From: Candidatus Tumulicola sp. | Lineage (GTDB): Bacteria > Vulcanimicrobiota > Vulcanimicrobiia > Vulcanimicrobiales > Vulcanimicrobiaceae | NCBI GenBank assembly: GCA_036490475.1 | Contig: DASXDT010000001.1 | Coordinates: 124,001 to 188,000, forward strand | Direction of reading: 5' to 3' | DNA length: 64,000 nt | Part shown: positions 1-8,602 of the stretch, one piece after another | Position numbering within the stretch: the stretch's first letter is position 1 | How the letters are laid out: each line of letters opens with the position of its first letter | Position numbers and translations under genes: made by a program | The notes under the pieces: model-generated | The model's database searches: none | What the model was told of the DNA's origin: nothing | Seen by the model: only the letters and a program-made list of their open reading frames with translations

Positions 1-206
1 CGAATAACATCTGCGAGCGAAACGCTCAGCTCGTACAGCGTTGCTCTAAACTTCGATGGGAATACGGGCTCCTGACCTAGCCAAAAATAAATTTCGGCGA
101 TCGCCCCATCCGCAGAAAAGGATGCGTACAAAGCGCCACCCGATCCAGAGTCCAATCGGCCGCCAATGCACGAAGTCTGCAAAGGGTCACGAGCCGGGCG
201 GTCCAC
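1..206 (-). CDS. RES-domain toxin, 3' part outside window
   Basis: Reading the minus strand down to base 1 gives an uninterrupted frame with RES-family hallmarks: GGRLDSGSGGALYAS, then SADGAIAEIYF, then FRATLYELSV. RES toxins of Xre-RES pairs deplete NAD+ in known cases. The frame is open from a TGA near 252. The first conventional start is a GTG at 206; an ATT at 239 would instead overlap the antitoxin end, so the start is uncertain. It lies directly downstream of a DUF2384-type antitoxin, the usual antitoxin-then-toxin order. The C-terminal part runs off the left edge, so intactness cannot be judged. Confidence 0.7.
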   Translation of the reverse strand, partial: MDRPARDPLQTSCIGGRLDSGSGGALYASFSADGAIAEIYFWLGQEPVFPSKFRATLYELSVSLADVI

Positions 207-219
207 GTGAGTTCGATGT

Positions 220-572
220 TTATAGGTAAACGCCGGAATCGAGCTGTTCGATCAGAGCGAGGACCGGCTCGGGATCGCCGTTTCGTATCAGATCGATAGG
301 CCGTTGATTTTCGAGAAGCGGGTGGCGCGCATTCAACCACAACCGGGTTTTTGCGGGTTCATAAAAGTCAGCCAAGCGCCGAGCGATGTAGGCCAGATTG
401 GCAATAACCGTCTGCCTGTGAATGTCCGGGGTTGCCTTGCGCCGGCCCAGCGCGATACGGTGGCCGGGGAAACGTCCACAATGTTGGCGACGTCTTTCCC
501 CTGAAGGCCACCCTCTGTCCGGAGGTCTTCCAGAATCCGGGAAACGGCCGTCGGCATCGTTTGGGTTACCAT
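220..572 (-). pseudogene. Xre/MbcA/ParS-type antitoxin, frameshifted
   Basis: The N-terminal half (from ATG 572) reads as a helix-turn-helix: GKDVANIVDVSPATVSRWAG. The C-terminal half, in the frame that ends at 220, reads as the toxin-binding DUF2384 domain: HRQTVIANLAYIARRLADFY, then PAKTRLWLNARHPLL, RPIDLI and VLALIEQL. The two halves are joined only by a -1 shift near 440-447, inside the Arg-Trp-Ala-Gly loop, where one base appears to be missing. Without the shift the HTH frame runs into unrelated sequence and stops at 333. This could be a real mutation, a sequencing error or, less likely, programmed slippage. It precedes the RES toxin frame. Confidence 0.75.
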
Positions 573-612
573 ATGCTTTCATATTGTAACCCCGTGTGAA
601 AGCATTATGTAA
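563..612 (-). promoter_or_regulatory. Nested inverted repeats and promoter of the Xre/RES pair
   Basis: Two overlapping perfect inverted repeats lie at the antitoxin start. GGGTTAC (563-569) pairs with GTAACCC (586-592), and ATGCTTTCA (573-581) pairs with TGAAAGCAT (597-605). A minus-strand promoter fits inside them: -35 TTACAT (612-607), 18 bp, -10 TACAAT (588-583). That would start the transcript within a few bases of the ATG at 572. Xre antitoxins usually repress their own promoter, so autoregulation is the natural reading, by inference. Confidence 0.5.
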
Positions 613-1191
613 CTATCTGGCCATGGAATCTTCTTGCAAGTCGAGATTTAGCGCCAGCACGTTGACGTGCGGTTCGCCGAGGAAGCCCAGTTGCCGACCC
701 GCGATGTGTGTTGCGACGAGCGCCCGCACCGAATCGACGGACACATGGCGGGCGGCGGCGATCCGCGGCACTTGCCAGTAGGCCGCTTCCGGCGAGATAT
801 CGGGATCGATGCCGCTGGCGCTGCTCGTCACGAGATCGATCGGCGGCGCTCCGAGGGCGTCTGGATTGTCGTGCTTGAGTTGCGCGATGCGTTTTTGCGT
901 CGCAGTCATGAGCTTGGCCGAGGTCGGCCCGAGATTCGTGCCGCCGGTGGACGTCGGATCGTAGCCTTTGCCGGCGGCCGATGGGCGCCCCTGAAAGTAC
1001 TGCGGCTGCGTCCAGAGTTGGCCTACGAGCGTCGAGCCCACCACGCGCCCGTCGACCTTCACCAGCGAACCGGCGGCTTGCCACGGGAACGCGACGCGCG
1101 CGAACCCGGTCATAGCCAGCGGATACAGCAGTCCGAGAAGTACGACCGTTACGACGGTCATACGGAACGACGTGCCTAGTTGTGCGATCAC
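613..1191 (-). CDS. kdpC: K+-transporting ATPase subunit C (KdpC)
   Basis: KdpC is the single-span subunit of the high-affinity K+ pump KdpFABC and helps the KdpB motor bind ATP. The 192-residue product has one N-terminal membrane helix (about residues 10-32). It carries the family signature PQYFQGRPSA followed by GYDPTSTGGTNLGPTS, and a C-terminal region with ARHVSVDSVRALVATHIAGR. Length is normal for the family. It lies 16 bp after kdpB and is the last gene of the operon. No kdpD or kdpE follows; the next genes are the Xre/RES pair. Confidence 0.96.
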   Translation of the reverse strand: MIAQLGTSFRMTVVTVVLLGLLYPLAMTGFARVAFPWQAAGSLVKVDGRVVGSTLVGQLWTQPQYFQGRPSAAGKGYDPTSTGGTNLGPTSAKLMTATQKRIAQLKHDNPDALGAPPIDLVTSSASGIDPDISPEAAYWQVPRIAAARHVSVDSVRALVATHIAGRQLGFLGEPHVNVLALNLDLQEDSMAR

Positions 1192-1207
1192 GGCTGTTTG
1201 GAATTCC

Positions 1208-3259
1208 TTATGTCAGATGTAACGCGGTGAGAAGGACGTCGATGACTTTGATCCCGACGAACGGTACGATCACGCCGCCGACGCCGTAGATCAGCGTATT
1301 GCGGAGCAGCACGACGTCGGCGCCTCGCGGCTCGTATTTGACGCCGCGCAACGCGATCGGAATGAGCGCGACGATGATCAACGCGTTGAAGATCACGGCC
1401 GACAGGATGGCGCTTTGCGGCGTGCTGAGGTGCATGACGTTGAGCGTCGCCATCGGCGCGTAGGCGGCCGCGAACATCGCGGGCAGAATCGCAAAGTATT
1501 TGGCAACGTCATTGGCGATGGAGAAGGTGGTGAGCGCTCCGCGCGTCATCAGCAACTGCTTGCCGATTTCGACGACGTCGATCAGCTTGGTCGGATCCGA
1601 ATCGAGATCGACCATATTGGCAGCCTCTTTGGCGGCCTGGGTGCCCGAGTTCATCGCGACGCCGACGTCGGCTTGCGCCAGTGCCGGTGCGTCGTTGGTG
1701 CCGTCGCCGGTCATCGCGACCAAACGTCCCGACTGTTGCTCGCGCTTGATGAGGTCCATCTTGGTTTCGGGCGTGGCCTCGGCGAGAAAGTCGTCGACGC
1801 CGGCTTCTCTGGCGATAGCGGCTGCGGTGAGCGGGTTATCTCCGGTGATCATCACCGTACGAATTCCCATGGCGCGCATGCGTTCGAATCGCACACGAAT
1901 GTTCGGTTTGAGCACGTCTTTGAGATGGATCGCTCCGACGACCTGCGCACCGCGCGCGACCAGTAACGGCGTGCCGCCGCTGCGCGCGATGCGCTCGACC
2001 TGTTGGGAGAGCTCTGGCGGCGCGCTGCCGCCGCGTTCGCGAACCCACGCGATAATCGAGTCGGGTGCGCCCTTGCGGAGCTGCGCACCGTCTTGGAGAT
2101 CGACGCCGCTCATGCGCGTGTAGGCGCTGAACGGAACGAATGTGCCGGCGGGTTGCGGCATGTGGCCGATGGTTTCGCGCGCCAACGCGACAACCGACCG
2201 GCCCTCGGGCGTTTCGTCGGCTAGCGAAGTGACGTAAGCGACGCGTTCGGCTTCTTTTTGCTCGACTCCGGGAGCGGCGATGATCGCGGTGGCTTGGCGA
2301 TTTCCGAGCGTGATCGTTCCAGTTTTATCGAGCAACAACGTATCGACGTCGCCCGCGGCTTCGACCGCGCGTCCACTGGTGGCAAGCACGTTGCGTTGCA
2401 TCACGCGGTCCATGCCGGCGATGCCGATGGCCGACAGCAGTCCGCCGATCGTCGTTGGGATCAGACACACGAGTAACGCGATGAGCACCGTCACGCTTTG
2501 CTTGGCGCCGGCGTAGATCGCAAACGGCGATAGCGTGGCGACGGCGATGAGGAATACGATTGTCAATCCGGCTAGCAAGATCGAGAGCGCAATTTCGTTC
2601 GGGGTTTTCTGGCGCTGCGCGCCTTCCACCAGAGCGATCATGCGGTCGAGAAAACCGGATCCGGGCTCGGCGGTGACGCGCACGACGACCCGATCGGAGA
2701 GTACGCGCGTTCCACCGGTGACGGCGCTGCGGTCGCCGCCGGATTCGCGAATGACGGGCGCAGATTCGCCCGTAATGGCGGATTCATCGATCGTGGCAGC
2801 GCCCGATTCGACTTCCCCGTCGGCCGCAATCACATCGCCGGTTTCGGCCACGAATCGATCGCCTTTTCGCAGCAGGGCGCTTGCGACGCGCTCTTCTTCT
2901 CCATTTTGGGTGAGACGGCGCGCGGTCGTCTCGGATTTGGTTTTCCGAAGGAAGTCGGCTTGCGCGCGGCCGCGGCCTTCTGCCACGGCTTCGGCGAAGT
3001 TGGCGAAGAGTACCGTGAACCATAGCCACAGCGCGATCGCGATGTCGAAAGCGGCGCTCGACGCGTGCACCGCCACGTCGCGGATAAAGAATCCGGTCGT
3101 TACGGCGGCGGCGGCTTCGACCACGAACATCACCGGATTGCGGATTTGTTTGCGCGGATCGAGTTTGACGAACGATCCGGCAACGGCGCCGATTAGTATC
3201 GGCCCGTCGAGCAGCGAGAGCGCTTTGGGTCGCCGTTCTAAGCGGCGCGCGGACAGCAT
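1208..3259 (-). CDS. kdpB: K+-transporting P-type ATPase subunit B (KdpB)
   Basis: Catalytic P-type ATPase subunit of KdpFABC in the cytoplasmic membrane. Length is 683 residues, as usual. Visible motifs: actuator loop TGES at 163-166, the phosphorylation site DKTGT with Asp 311, nucleotide-domain and hinge motifs [12 protein letters not shown] and [18 protein letters not shown], and the membrane region with [11 protein letters not shown]. The N-terminal sequence [17 protein letters not shown] is typical of KdpB. It starts 1 bp after the kdpA stop, so the two are translationally coupled. All key residues appear intact. Confidence 0.98.
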   Translation of the reverse strand: MLSARRLERRPKALSLLDGPILIGAVAGSFVKLDPRKQIRNPVMFVVEAAAAVTTGFFIRDVAVHASSAAFDIAIALWLWFTVLFANFAEAVAEGRGRAQADFLRKTKSETTARRLTQNGEEERVASALLRKGDRFVAETGDVIAADGEVESGAATIDESAITGESAPVIRESGGDRSAVTGGTRVLSDRVVVRVTAEPGSGFLDRMIALVEGAQRQKTPNEIALSILLAGLTIVFLIAVATLSPFAIYAGAKQSVTVLIALLVCLIPTTIGGLLSAIGIAGMDRVMQRNVLATSGRAVEAAGDVDTLLLDKTGTITLGNRQATAIIAAPGVEQKEAERVAYVTSLADETPEGRSVVALARETIGHMPQPAGTFVPFSAYTRMSGVDLQDGAQLRKGAPDSIIAWVRERGGSAPPELSQQVERIARSGGTPLLVARGAQVVGAIHLKDVLKPNIRVRFERMRAMGIRTVMITGDNPLTAAAIAREAGVDDFLAEATPETKMDLIKREQQSGRLVAMTGDGTNDAPALAQADVGVAMNSGTQAAKEAANMVDLDSDPTKLIDVVEIGKQLLMTRGALTTFSIANDVAKYFAILPAMFAAAYAPMATLNVMHLSTPQSAILSAVIFNALIIVALIPIALRGVKYEPRGADVVLLRNTLIYGVGGVIVPFVGIKVIDVLLTALHLT

Positions 3260-3260
3260 A

Positions 3261-4961
3261 TTAGAACGTCTTTCCTTCGTTGAGGTAGAGGTGCTCGACG
3301 ATCGGACCGAGCGCGTCGGCCGGTAAGAACGTGAGGGCGCCGACGATGACGATCACGCCGATCAGTAGCACGACAAACACCGGCGAGCTACTGCGGAACG
3401 TACCTTTGCTTTGCGGTACCGCTTGTTTTCCGGCGAGCGCGCCGGCCAGCGCCAGCGTTGGAATCGCGACGGCGAAGCGTCCGAACAACATGTTGATCCC
3501 GGTCGCGATGTTGTAGAACAAGTTGGCGCCGAGGCCGGCAAACGCCGACCCATTATTGGCGTTGGTCGACGTGAAGGCGTAGAGTATTTCGGAGAAGCCG
3601 TGCGGGCCGCTATTGCTCAGCGTCGCGGTTCCCACGGGCGTTATCGCGGCGAGCGCCGTAGGGATGAGGCACAACGCAGGCGTGACGAGAATTGCCAGCA
3701 CCGCGAACTGGATTTCGCGACGTTCGATCTTCTTACCGAGGAACTCGGGCGTTCTGCCGACCATCAGGCCTGCGATAAAGACGGTCAACACGACGAAGAC
3801 GAGCATGCCGTATAAGCCGCTGCCGACGCCCCCGAAAACGATCTCGCCCAGCTGCATATTGACCAGCGGCATCAGACCGCCGAGCGGTTCGAACGAATCG
3901 TGCATAGAGTTCACCGCGCCGCACGACGTATCGGTAGTGACGGTCGCGAATAATGCGGACGATGCGGCGCCGAAGCGGCATTCCTTGCCCTCCATGTTTG
4001 CGCCGGCGACGCCCATGTGATGGACGATGGGGTTGCCGGCCGCTTCGGCCCAATACGTGATGGCAAAGCCGGCGAAAAACAGTAGCGCCATCGCCGTAAA
4101 AATCGCCCAGCCTTGGCGAGTGTCGCGCGCCATTTTTCCGTACATGTACGTGAGTGCGGCGCCGAGAACCAGGATCAGCAGCATTTCGATGAAGTTGGAA
4201 ATGCCGTTCGGGTTTTCATTGGGCGCCGCCGAGTTGGCGTTGACGAACCCGCCGCCGTTGGTGCCGAGCTCTTTGATGACTTCCTGGCTAGCCATTGGGC
4301 CGCCGGTTAGCGTTTGGGTTTGGCCGGTTGCGGTTTTTACGTCGTGATATGCGTTGAAGTTTTGCGGGACGCCAGTCCACACCAGCGCGAGGCCGATTAC
4401 GATCGAGGCCGGCAGCAGAACGTACAGCAGCGAGCGGGTGAGATCGACCCAGAAATTACCGAGCGTTTTGATGGTGGTTCTGGTTATGCCGCGAACGACG
4501 GCGACGGCGATCGCGAGGCCGGCGGCAGCAGAGACGAAGTTGTGCCACGCCAGGCCGGCCATCTGCGAGAGATAGCTCATGGTGCTCTCGCCGGAGTAGA
4601 ACTGCCAATTGGTATTGGTGGTGAAGCTGATGGCGGTGTTCCACGCGAGGTCGGGTGCCATGTTATCGAAGTGCTGCGGGTTAAAGGGCAGCCATTTTTG
4701 CGTTTGTAGCAGAACGTAAAGATAGGCAACGCCGATGAGTGAAAACGCCAGCAACGCGAGCGCGTAGACGATCCACGACATCTCTTGGTCTTCGCGCACG
4801 CCCGTTATTTTGTAAATCGCGCGCTCTATTGGTTGCATTATTGGCGTGAGCCAGGTCTTGCGGCCTTCGTAGACTGCGACTAAGTACAGTCCGGTCGGTT
4901 TCGTCAGCGCAAGCACTGCCGCGAAGAGCAGCAGCGCTTGGATCCATCCTATGGCAGTCAT
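3261..4961 (-). CDS. kdpA: K+-transporting ATPase subunit A (KdpA)
   Basis: K+-binding and translocating subunit of KdpFABC, 566 residues, about ten membrane segments. The selectivity-filter loops are recognisable: [11 protein letters not shown] at 115-125, [13 protein letters not shown] starting at 233, GVGSGLYGM, and [13 protein letters not shown] near 465. The region [17 protein letters not shown] near the C-terminus is also diagnostic. It lies 6 bp downstream of kdpF and 1 bp upstream of kdpB in the usual FABC order. Nothing is missing. Such pumps serve K+ uptake at very low external K+. Confidence 0.98.
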   Translation of the reverse strand: MTAIGWIQALLLFAAVLALTKPTGLYLVAVYEGRKTWLTPIMQPIERAIYKITGVREDQEMSWIVYALALLAFSLIGVAYLYVLLQTQKWLPFNPQHFDNMAPDLAWNTAISFTTNTNWQFYSGESTMSYLSQMAGLAWHNFVSAAAGLAIAVAVVRGITRTTIKTLGNFWVDLTRSLLYVLLPASIVIGLALVWTGVPQNFNAYHDVKTATGQTQTLTGGPMASQEVIKELGTNGGGFVNANSAAPNENPNGISNFIEMLLILVLGAALTYMYGKMARDTRQGWAIFTAMALLFFAGFAITYWAEAAGNPIVHHMGVAGANMEGKECRFGAASSALFATVTTDTSCGAVNSMHDSFEPLGGLMPLVNMQLGEIVFGGVGSGLYGMLVFVVLTVFIAGLMVGRTPEFLGKKIERREIQFAVLAILVTPALCLIPTALAAITPVGTATLSNSGPHGFSEILYAFTSTNANNGSAFAGLGANLFYNIATGINMLFGRFAVAIPTLALAGALAGKQAVPQSKGTFRSSSPVFVVLLIGVIVIVGALTFLPADALGPIVEHLYLNEGKTF

Positions 4962-4967
4962 CTGTTG

Positions 4968-5057
4968 TTAGAACCGTTCCGGTCGCAGCATTGCGAAGAT
5001 GAGGTAGGCCAGGCCGAGTACGGCCAGCGCCAGTCCGATCGTGTCGTCAGCGTGCAC
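4968..5057 (-). CDS. kdpF: Small K+-ATPase subunit (KdpF)
   Basis: A 29-residue peptide starting at GTG 5057: one membrane helix (IGLALAVLGLAYLIFAML) ending in the typical KdpF tail LRPERF. KdpF stabilises the Kdp complex and is normally about 29 residues. A longer in-frame reading to 5195 exists but overlaps the small ORF upstream and adds non-family sequence. The gene is 6 bp before kdpA. No good ribosome binding site is seen; translation may be coupled to the upstream 30-codon ORF that ends 17 bp earlier. Confidence 0.8.
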   Translation of the reverse strand: MHADDTIGLALAVLGLAYLIFAMLRPERF

Positions 5058-5074
5058 TTGTTGTTGTGCTCGCG

Positions 5075-5167
5075 TTAGACTCGTTCGCAGCCCGCGATAT
5101 AGCGGTCCAGAACTGTGAAGCATATGGCGGTCAGCAAGATCAAGGCGATTTCGAGCATTTGGTTCAT
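5075..5167 (-). CDS. 30-residue membrane peptide upstream of kdpF
   Basis: From ATG 5167 the minus strand encodes a 30-residue peptide: a hydrophobic helix (MLEIALILLTAICFTVL) followed by DRYIAGCERV and a TAA at 5075. I recall similar tiny peptides ending in a Tyr-x-x-Gly-Cys-(D/E)-Arg motif at the head of kdp operons in other bacteria, but they have no settled name. It would be the first gene of the operon, 17 bp before kdpF. Its role is unknown; a leader or accessory subunit is possible. An alternative ATG lies three codons in. Confidence 0.6.
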   Translation of the reverse strand: MNQMLEIALILLTAICFTVLDRYIAGCERV

Positions 5168-5197
5168 TATCGGCCGCTCGTGTTGGCCGCGCCATCC

Positions 5198-5220
5198 TCC
5201 GAACGGATCATCCATTCGGA
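5198..5220. promoter_or_regulatory. Inverted repeat in the kdp / barrel-gene divergent region
   Basis: TCCGAACGGA and TCCATTCGGA are separated by TCA and pair over nine of ten positions. The repeat lies about 30 bp upstream of the first kdp reading frame and just before the promoter of the divergent gene at 5263. It has the form of a dimeric regulator site. The regulator is unknown; no kdpE is encoded in the window. Confidence 0.4.
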
Positions 5221-5223
5221 CGC

Positions 5224-5251
5224 TTGACGTTATGGTTTTGATTCCTAGGAT
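5224..5251 (+). promoter_or_regulatory. Promoter of the beta-barrel gene
   Basis: -35 TTGACG (5224-5229), 16 bp spacer, -10 TAGGAT (5246-5251). Transcription would begin near 5258, only a few bases before ATG 5263, leaving essentially no leader and no room for a ribosome binding site. Confidence 0.4.
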
Positions 5252-5262
5252 TAGCGGCGATC

Positions 5263-6090
5263 ATGCTTATAGGCTTACGCTCGTTATTGCTTGCGCCGTT
5301 GGTTGGCGCGCTCGTCGGCGCGGCGCCTTCGCCCGCGCCGTCTCCGGTGCCGACGCCCGCCGATCCATGCGGGTCGTTGCTGTCGATCGTGAACCGGCCT
5401 ACGTTCGGAACCGGCGTGTGCACGGTGCGTACCGGCCACGTCGATATTGAGAACGGCTATGAGAATCTGACGACCACGGGCGGTTCGAATACGGTATCGT
5501 ATCCGCAATCGTTGATTCGGATCGGCACGTACGATCCGCATCTGGATTTGGAGGTCGGTCCGCTGACCACGAACCGCACGTCGTCTGCCGGGGTGCCGGT
5601 CGTCGGCGGCTCGGATTTCGCGTTCGGCGCAAAGTACGAGCTGGGGTATACGTCGCGAGCGGTGTGGGGCGTGAACGCATTGGTGACGGTTCCGACCGGC
5701 GGATCGACCTTTGGTGCCGGCAACGCACAGTTTACGGGAAACTTCAACTGGGGTTACACTTTGAACTCGGAGTTTGGATTGAGCGGGACGCTTGGGTTCA
5801 ATGCCTTTAGCGCGTACGTGCGACCGAACGTGGCGCAATCGTACTTTGCGTTTACGCCGACGCTCGAGCTGACGGCGGCGTTGCCGGGCGGGCCTTCGCA
5901 GTTGGGGCTCGAGTACGCGTACTTTTCTTCCGCCGGTCCAGGCTTAGGGGCGAAATTCTTCGCCGATGCGGTGTATCAGCGCGATTTCGGCCAGCACGTG
6001 CAGGTCGACGTGGAGTACGGCTTCTCGCCCGGCCCTTCGATCGGTCCGCGCCAGCATTATATCGGTGCCGGCATCACGTTCATGAACTAA
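5263..6090 (+). CDS. Outer-membrane beta-barrel protein (transporter-like)
   Basis: A 275-residue exported protein. The signal peptide (residues 1-20, LLLAPLVGALVGAAPS) is followed by a Pro/Ser-rich linker. The rest alternates polar and hydrophobic residues with many Gly and aromatic ends, for example FAFGAKYELGYTSR and NFNWGYTLNSEFGLSGTLGF, and closes with HYIGAGITFMN, a typical last barrel strand. It resembles the broad MetA-pathway/phenol-degradation outer-membrane family, but the substrate is unknown. It is transcribed away from the kdp operon. The ATG was chosen because it starts the signal peptide. Confidence 0.7.
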   Translation: MLIGLRSLLLAPLVGALVGAAPSPAPSPVPTPADPCGSLLSIVNRPTFGTGVCTVRTGHVDIENGYENLTTTGGSNTVSYPQSLIRIGTYDPHLDLEVGPLTTNRTSSAGVPVVGGSDFAFGAKYELGYTSRAVWGVNALVTVPTGGSTFGAGNAQFTGNFNWGYTLNSEFGLSGTLGFNAFSAYVRPNVAQSYFAFTPTLELTAALPGGPSQLGLEYAYFSSAGPGLGAKFFADAVYQRDFGQHVQVDVEYGFSPGPSIGPRQHYIGAGITFMN

Positions 6091-6119
6091 GCCGCGGGCT
6101 TACAGATGATTTCGGACTG

Positions 6120-6391
6120 TAGGGAATTCGGACTAGACTTAGTCCAGTGGTTCACAATTCGGAAATGCGTTTTGTGTCCGTGCGTCAGCGAAACCGGCGA
6201 GACTCTGTGGAAAAGTTTGGGCTGCAACGCAGACTTTTGGGAATGGAGTCGATCCTAGGGGCTTCCTTGGCGCAAAACCGTCCATCAAGCAACAACAGAT
6301 CGGTCTCGATCACCATCACACTGGTGTCGAGGCCCTTTTTGCGCGTTGCCGGCATGTGAACGAGTGGACTTAGTCTAGTCCGAATTTCGTA
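6120..6391. mobile_element. TA-flanked inverted-repeat element, copy 1
   Basis: 272 bp including the flanking TA at both ends. The left end reads TA, three variable bases, AATTCGG, then the core GGACTAGACTTAGTCC and GTGGTTCACA. The right end carries the inverse (GTGAACGAGTGGACT, then TAGTCTAGTCCGAATT, three bases, TA). The interior of about 190 bp has no convincing gene and does not match the interiors of the other three copies. The ends match those at 15743, 28929 and 53774. It sits between the barrel gene and the TspO gene and damages neither. Confidence 0.75.
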
Positions 6392-6510
6392 GTGTCGCGG
6401 GAGAGTTGCATGTACCGGCGGGGCAAGCCGTCATGATTTCACGAGCGGTGTTCGCGCCGGCGGCCGGAAACCGGGATGGCAGGCTAACGGATGTCGGGTA
6501 TACAGCGGTA

Positions 6511-7017
6511 ATGAGTAACGAACGCAAATACGGTTTTCTTCCACTCGTCGCTGGAGCACTCGCGGCCAATTACGCGGCACAGTTGCTCGGCCCGATGGAC
6601 AAGGCGAGGGCCGAATACGCCAAGAGCACGCGGCCGCCGTTCGCGCCGCCACCGTGGGCGTTTGGCGTGGCATGGCCGATCAACAACGTCCTCACCCTGT
6701 GGGGCAACTGGCGCGTTCTGAACGCGCCACCGTCGGACGATCGCACTGCCTATCTACGGCTGCAGGCCGCGATGTGGATTCTGTTCACGACCCACGGGCT
6801 GGTCCGCTTTCGTTTGCGCAGTCCGGTCCTCGGCGCGCTCAACACCTTTGCGTACACGGCCTTTGCCGCCGCTTCGGCGTTCCGGGCCGCACGAATCGAC
6901 CGCCGGCTTTTGGCGTCGTACTCGACGCTCATCCCATGGCTGCTGGTGGCGTCGGCCCTCTCGGCTTACCAACTGGGTGATCCAGATGCCGTTTTCAAGC
7001 GTTCTACGGATAGATGA
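6511..7017 (+). CDS. TspO/MBR family protein
   Basis: A 168-residue membrane protein with about five helices. The motif RPPFAPPPWAFGVAWPINN is the TspO signature (Pro-rich turn, then a Trp-containing helix), followed by LRLQAAMWILFTTHG and a last helix LIPWLLVASALSAYQL. TspO proteins bind porphyrins and respond to oxidative stress. I start it at ATG 6511 (MSNERKYGF); an upstream in-frame ATG at 6406 would add 35 residues with no family match. Its stop overlaps the msrA start by 4 bp, suggesting a joint oxidative-stress unit. Confidence 0.75.
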   Translation: MSNERKYGFLPLVAGALAANYAAQLLGPMDKARAEYAKSTRPPFAPPPWAFGVAWPINNVLTLWGNWRVLNAPPSDDRTAYLRLQAAMWILFTTHGLVRFRLRSPVLGALNTFAYTAFAAASAFRAARIDRRLLASYSTLIPWLLVASALSAYQLGDPDAVFKRSTDR

Positions 7018-7643
7018 AATCCATAGCTTTCCTCGCCCTAGCCCTGCTGCTCGGCGCAGCGGCTCCCACTCCGCAGGCTGCCGCTGCGCCGCCCGCGGGC
7101 ACGCAGCGCGTCGTGCTCGCCGGCGGATGTTTTTGGGGCATGCAACTCGTGTTCGAATCGCTCAAAGGCGTGAAGTCGGCCGTCGCCGGTTATTCGGGCG
7201 GCAACTCGCTAACGGCGCATTACGACATCGTGAGCACCGGCACGACCGGTCACGCGGAATCGGTGCAAGTAACGTACGACCCGTCGGTTATCTCCTTTTC
7301 GAAATTGCTCGACATATATTTCACCGTCGCGCACGACCCGACCGAACTCAACCGGCAAGGTCCGGACGACGGTTCGCAATACCGTTCGGAAATTTACTAC
7401 ACGACTGCGACGCAGCGCGAAGAAGCGCTTGCCGAGATCGCGCGTCTCACGCATCAGCATAAGTTTTCCGATCCGATCGTGACTAAGGTCGAAGCGTTTC
7501 GCGGATTTTACCCGGCCGAAGACTATCACCAAAACTATGCGCTACACAACATGAACGACCCGTACATCGTCGCCAACGATCTGCCGAAGTTACAGAATCT
7601 GCACCAGCAATATCCGCAATTGGTGAAACCCGGAACGCCCTAA
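7014..7643 (+). CDS. msrA: Peptide-methionine (S)-S-oxide reductase, exported
   Basis: MsrA reduces methionine-S-sulfoxide in damaged proteins. The catalytic motif GGCFWG (Cys 39) is present, then GVKSAVAGYSGG, HAESVQVTYDP, and the C-terminal substrate region RGFYPAEDYHQNYA. A signal peptide (residues 1-25, FLALALLLGAAAPTPQ) indicates work outside the cytoplasm, unlike the usual cytosolic MsrA. It overlaps the TspO gene by ATGA, so the two are probably cotranslated. Length of 209 is normal for an exported MsrA. Confidence 0.95.
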   Translation: MKSIAFLALALLLGAAAPTPQAAAAPPAGTQRVVLAGGCFWGMQLVFESLKGVKSAVAGYSGGNSLTAHYDIVSTGTTGHAESVQVTYDPSVISFSKLLDIYFTVAHDPTELNRQGPDDGSQYRSEIYYTTATQREEALAEIARLTHQHKFSDPIVTKVEAFRGFYPAEDYHQNYALHNMNDPYIVANDLPKLQNLHQQYPQLVKPGTP

Positions 7644-8555
7644 CTATTTCGGCGCGTCGTCGACGTGCGCGGCGTAGGAGCGCGGATCGAAATACCACGC
7701 GGGCAACGAACTCGGGAATGCGATGTCGTTGAAATCGTAATCCACGGTCGCGTCTTTGCCGAGATATTCGGAATCTTGTTCGTAGGTCGGGGTACCGTGA
7801 ATGTGCGTGACGACCGGCATGTTGTTCATCCAGCCGAGCGTCACAGTAAACAACATCGGATAGACGTGGTTGCCGTTGTCGCCTTCGTCGAACAGTTTGT
7901 CCGTGGCAACGATTTGCTGCAGTTCGAGCGTCGTCGCGTCCACGTATAGCTCCCGGATACGATTTCGATCTGGATCGCGACGCGGCTGCAGGCTGAGGTG
8001 CAACACGTTGCCCTCTCGCACGATGTTGGTAATGCGATAGTCGAACTCGCCCATCGCGGTGACGACGGCGATGGTCGGCGGCAAGCTTCCGGTCGGCTCG
8101 GGCGTCGGTACGAAGTCGCGCGGGCTCGTATGCGGATGCGCTGGCGCCGGCTCGAACAAGTCGGCCGTCGGCGGACCCGGATCCCACGGCTCGTTAAACG
8201 ACGGGCGCAAAAATTCGAGCGTTCCGCGTGCAGACCCGCGATAGACCTTGCGGCCCAGCGCCGCGCGGTCGAAGGTGCGGCACCATATGTGATACGTGTA
8301 GCTATTCAACAGATCGGGATAGCCATCGTCGAGCGTTTGTTTGCGTACGAGCGTATACGTCGTGTATGGCGGCGGCGGACGATGCGAACGAAATTGGCGA
8401 CGAATCAAGAATAGCAAGCGGTCGGGCGAGGGCAGCGGCGTCGGCGATGCGGCATGATACGGCAGTACCGGTGCGGCCGAGCGGGCCGTCGCCGGCACGA
8501 TCAACGCCAACGCTGCACTAACCAGTACGAACGCCGCGGCGAGAAGGCTTTTCAC
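7644..8555 (-). CDS. Secreted protein of unknown function
   Basis: 303 residues from GTG 8555, chosen because AGGAG stands 4-5 bases upstream and the residues after it form a signal peptide (SLLAAAFVLVSAALALIV). An upstream in-frame ATG at 8684 adds 43 basic residues with no role. The mature protein starts with a Pro/Ser linker, then a region with YTTYTLVRKQ, VTAMGEFDYRITNIV, ELYVDATTLELQQI and FTVTLGWMNNMPVVTHIHG. The last part resembles an outer-membrane lipoprotein-sorting type beta fold, but I do not recognise the family. It ends at the base after the msrA stop (convergent) and faces the gene at 8603. Confidence 0.6.
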   Translation of the reverse strand: MKSLLAAAFVLVSAALALIVPATARSAAPVLPYHAASPTPLPSPDRLLFLIRRQFRSHRPPPPYTTYTLVRKQTLDDGYPDLLNSYTYHIWCRTFDRAALGRKVYRGSARGTLEFLRPSFNEPWDPGPPTADLFEPAPAHPHTSPRDFVPTPEPTGSLPPTIAVVTAMGEFDYRITNIVREGNVLHLSLQPRRDPDRNRIRELYVDATTLELQQIVATDKLFDEGDNGNHVYPMLFTVTLGWMNNMPVVTHIHGTPTYEQDSEYLGKDATVDYDFNDIAFPSSLPAWYFDPRSYAAHVDDAPK

Positions 8556-8602
8556 ACGACTCCTCTTGCCTCGGCGCTCCGCGCGTTCCTGGCACGACAA
8601 GC

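Noticed and set aside
2535-3326. 263-codon plus-strand open frame
   Set aside because: Antisense to kdpB; Ser/Arg/Thr-rich translation typical of the opposite strand of a GC-rich gene.
6120-6391. Repeat elements as integron attC sites
   Set aside because: Variable centre with conserved ends recalls attC, but the core RYYYAAC/GTTRRRY boxes are missing, the elements are far apart, and no integrase or cassette order is seen.
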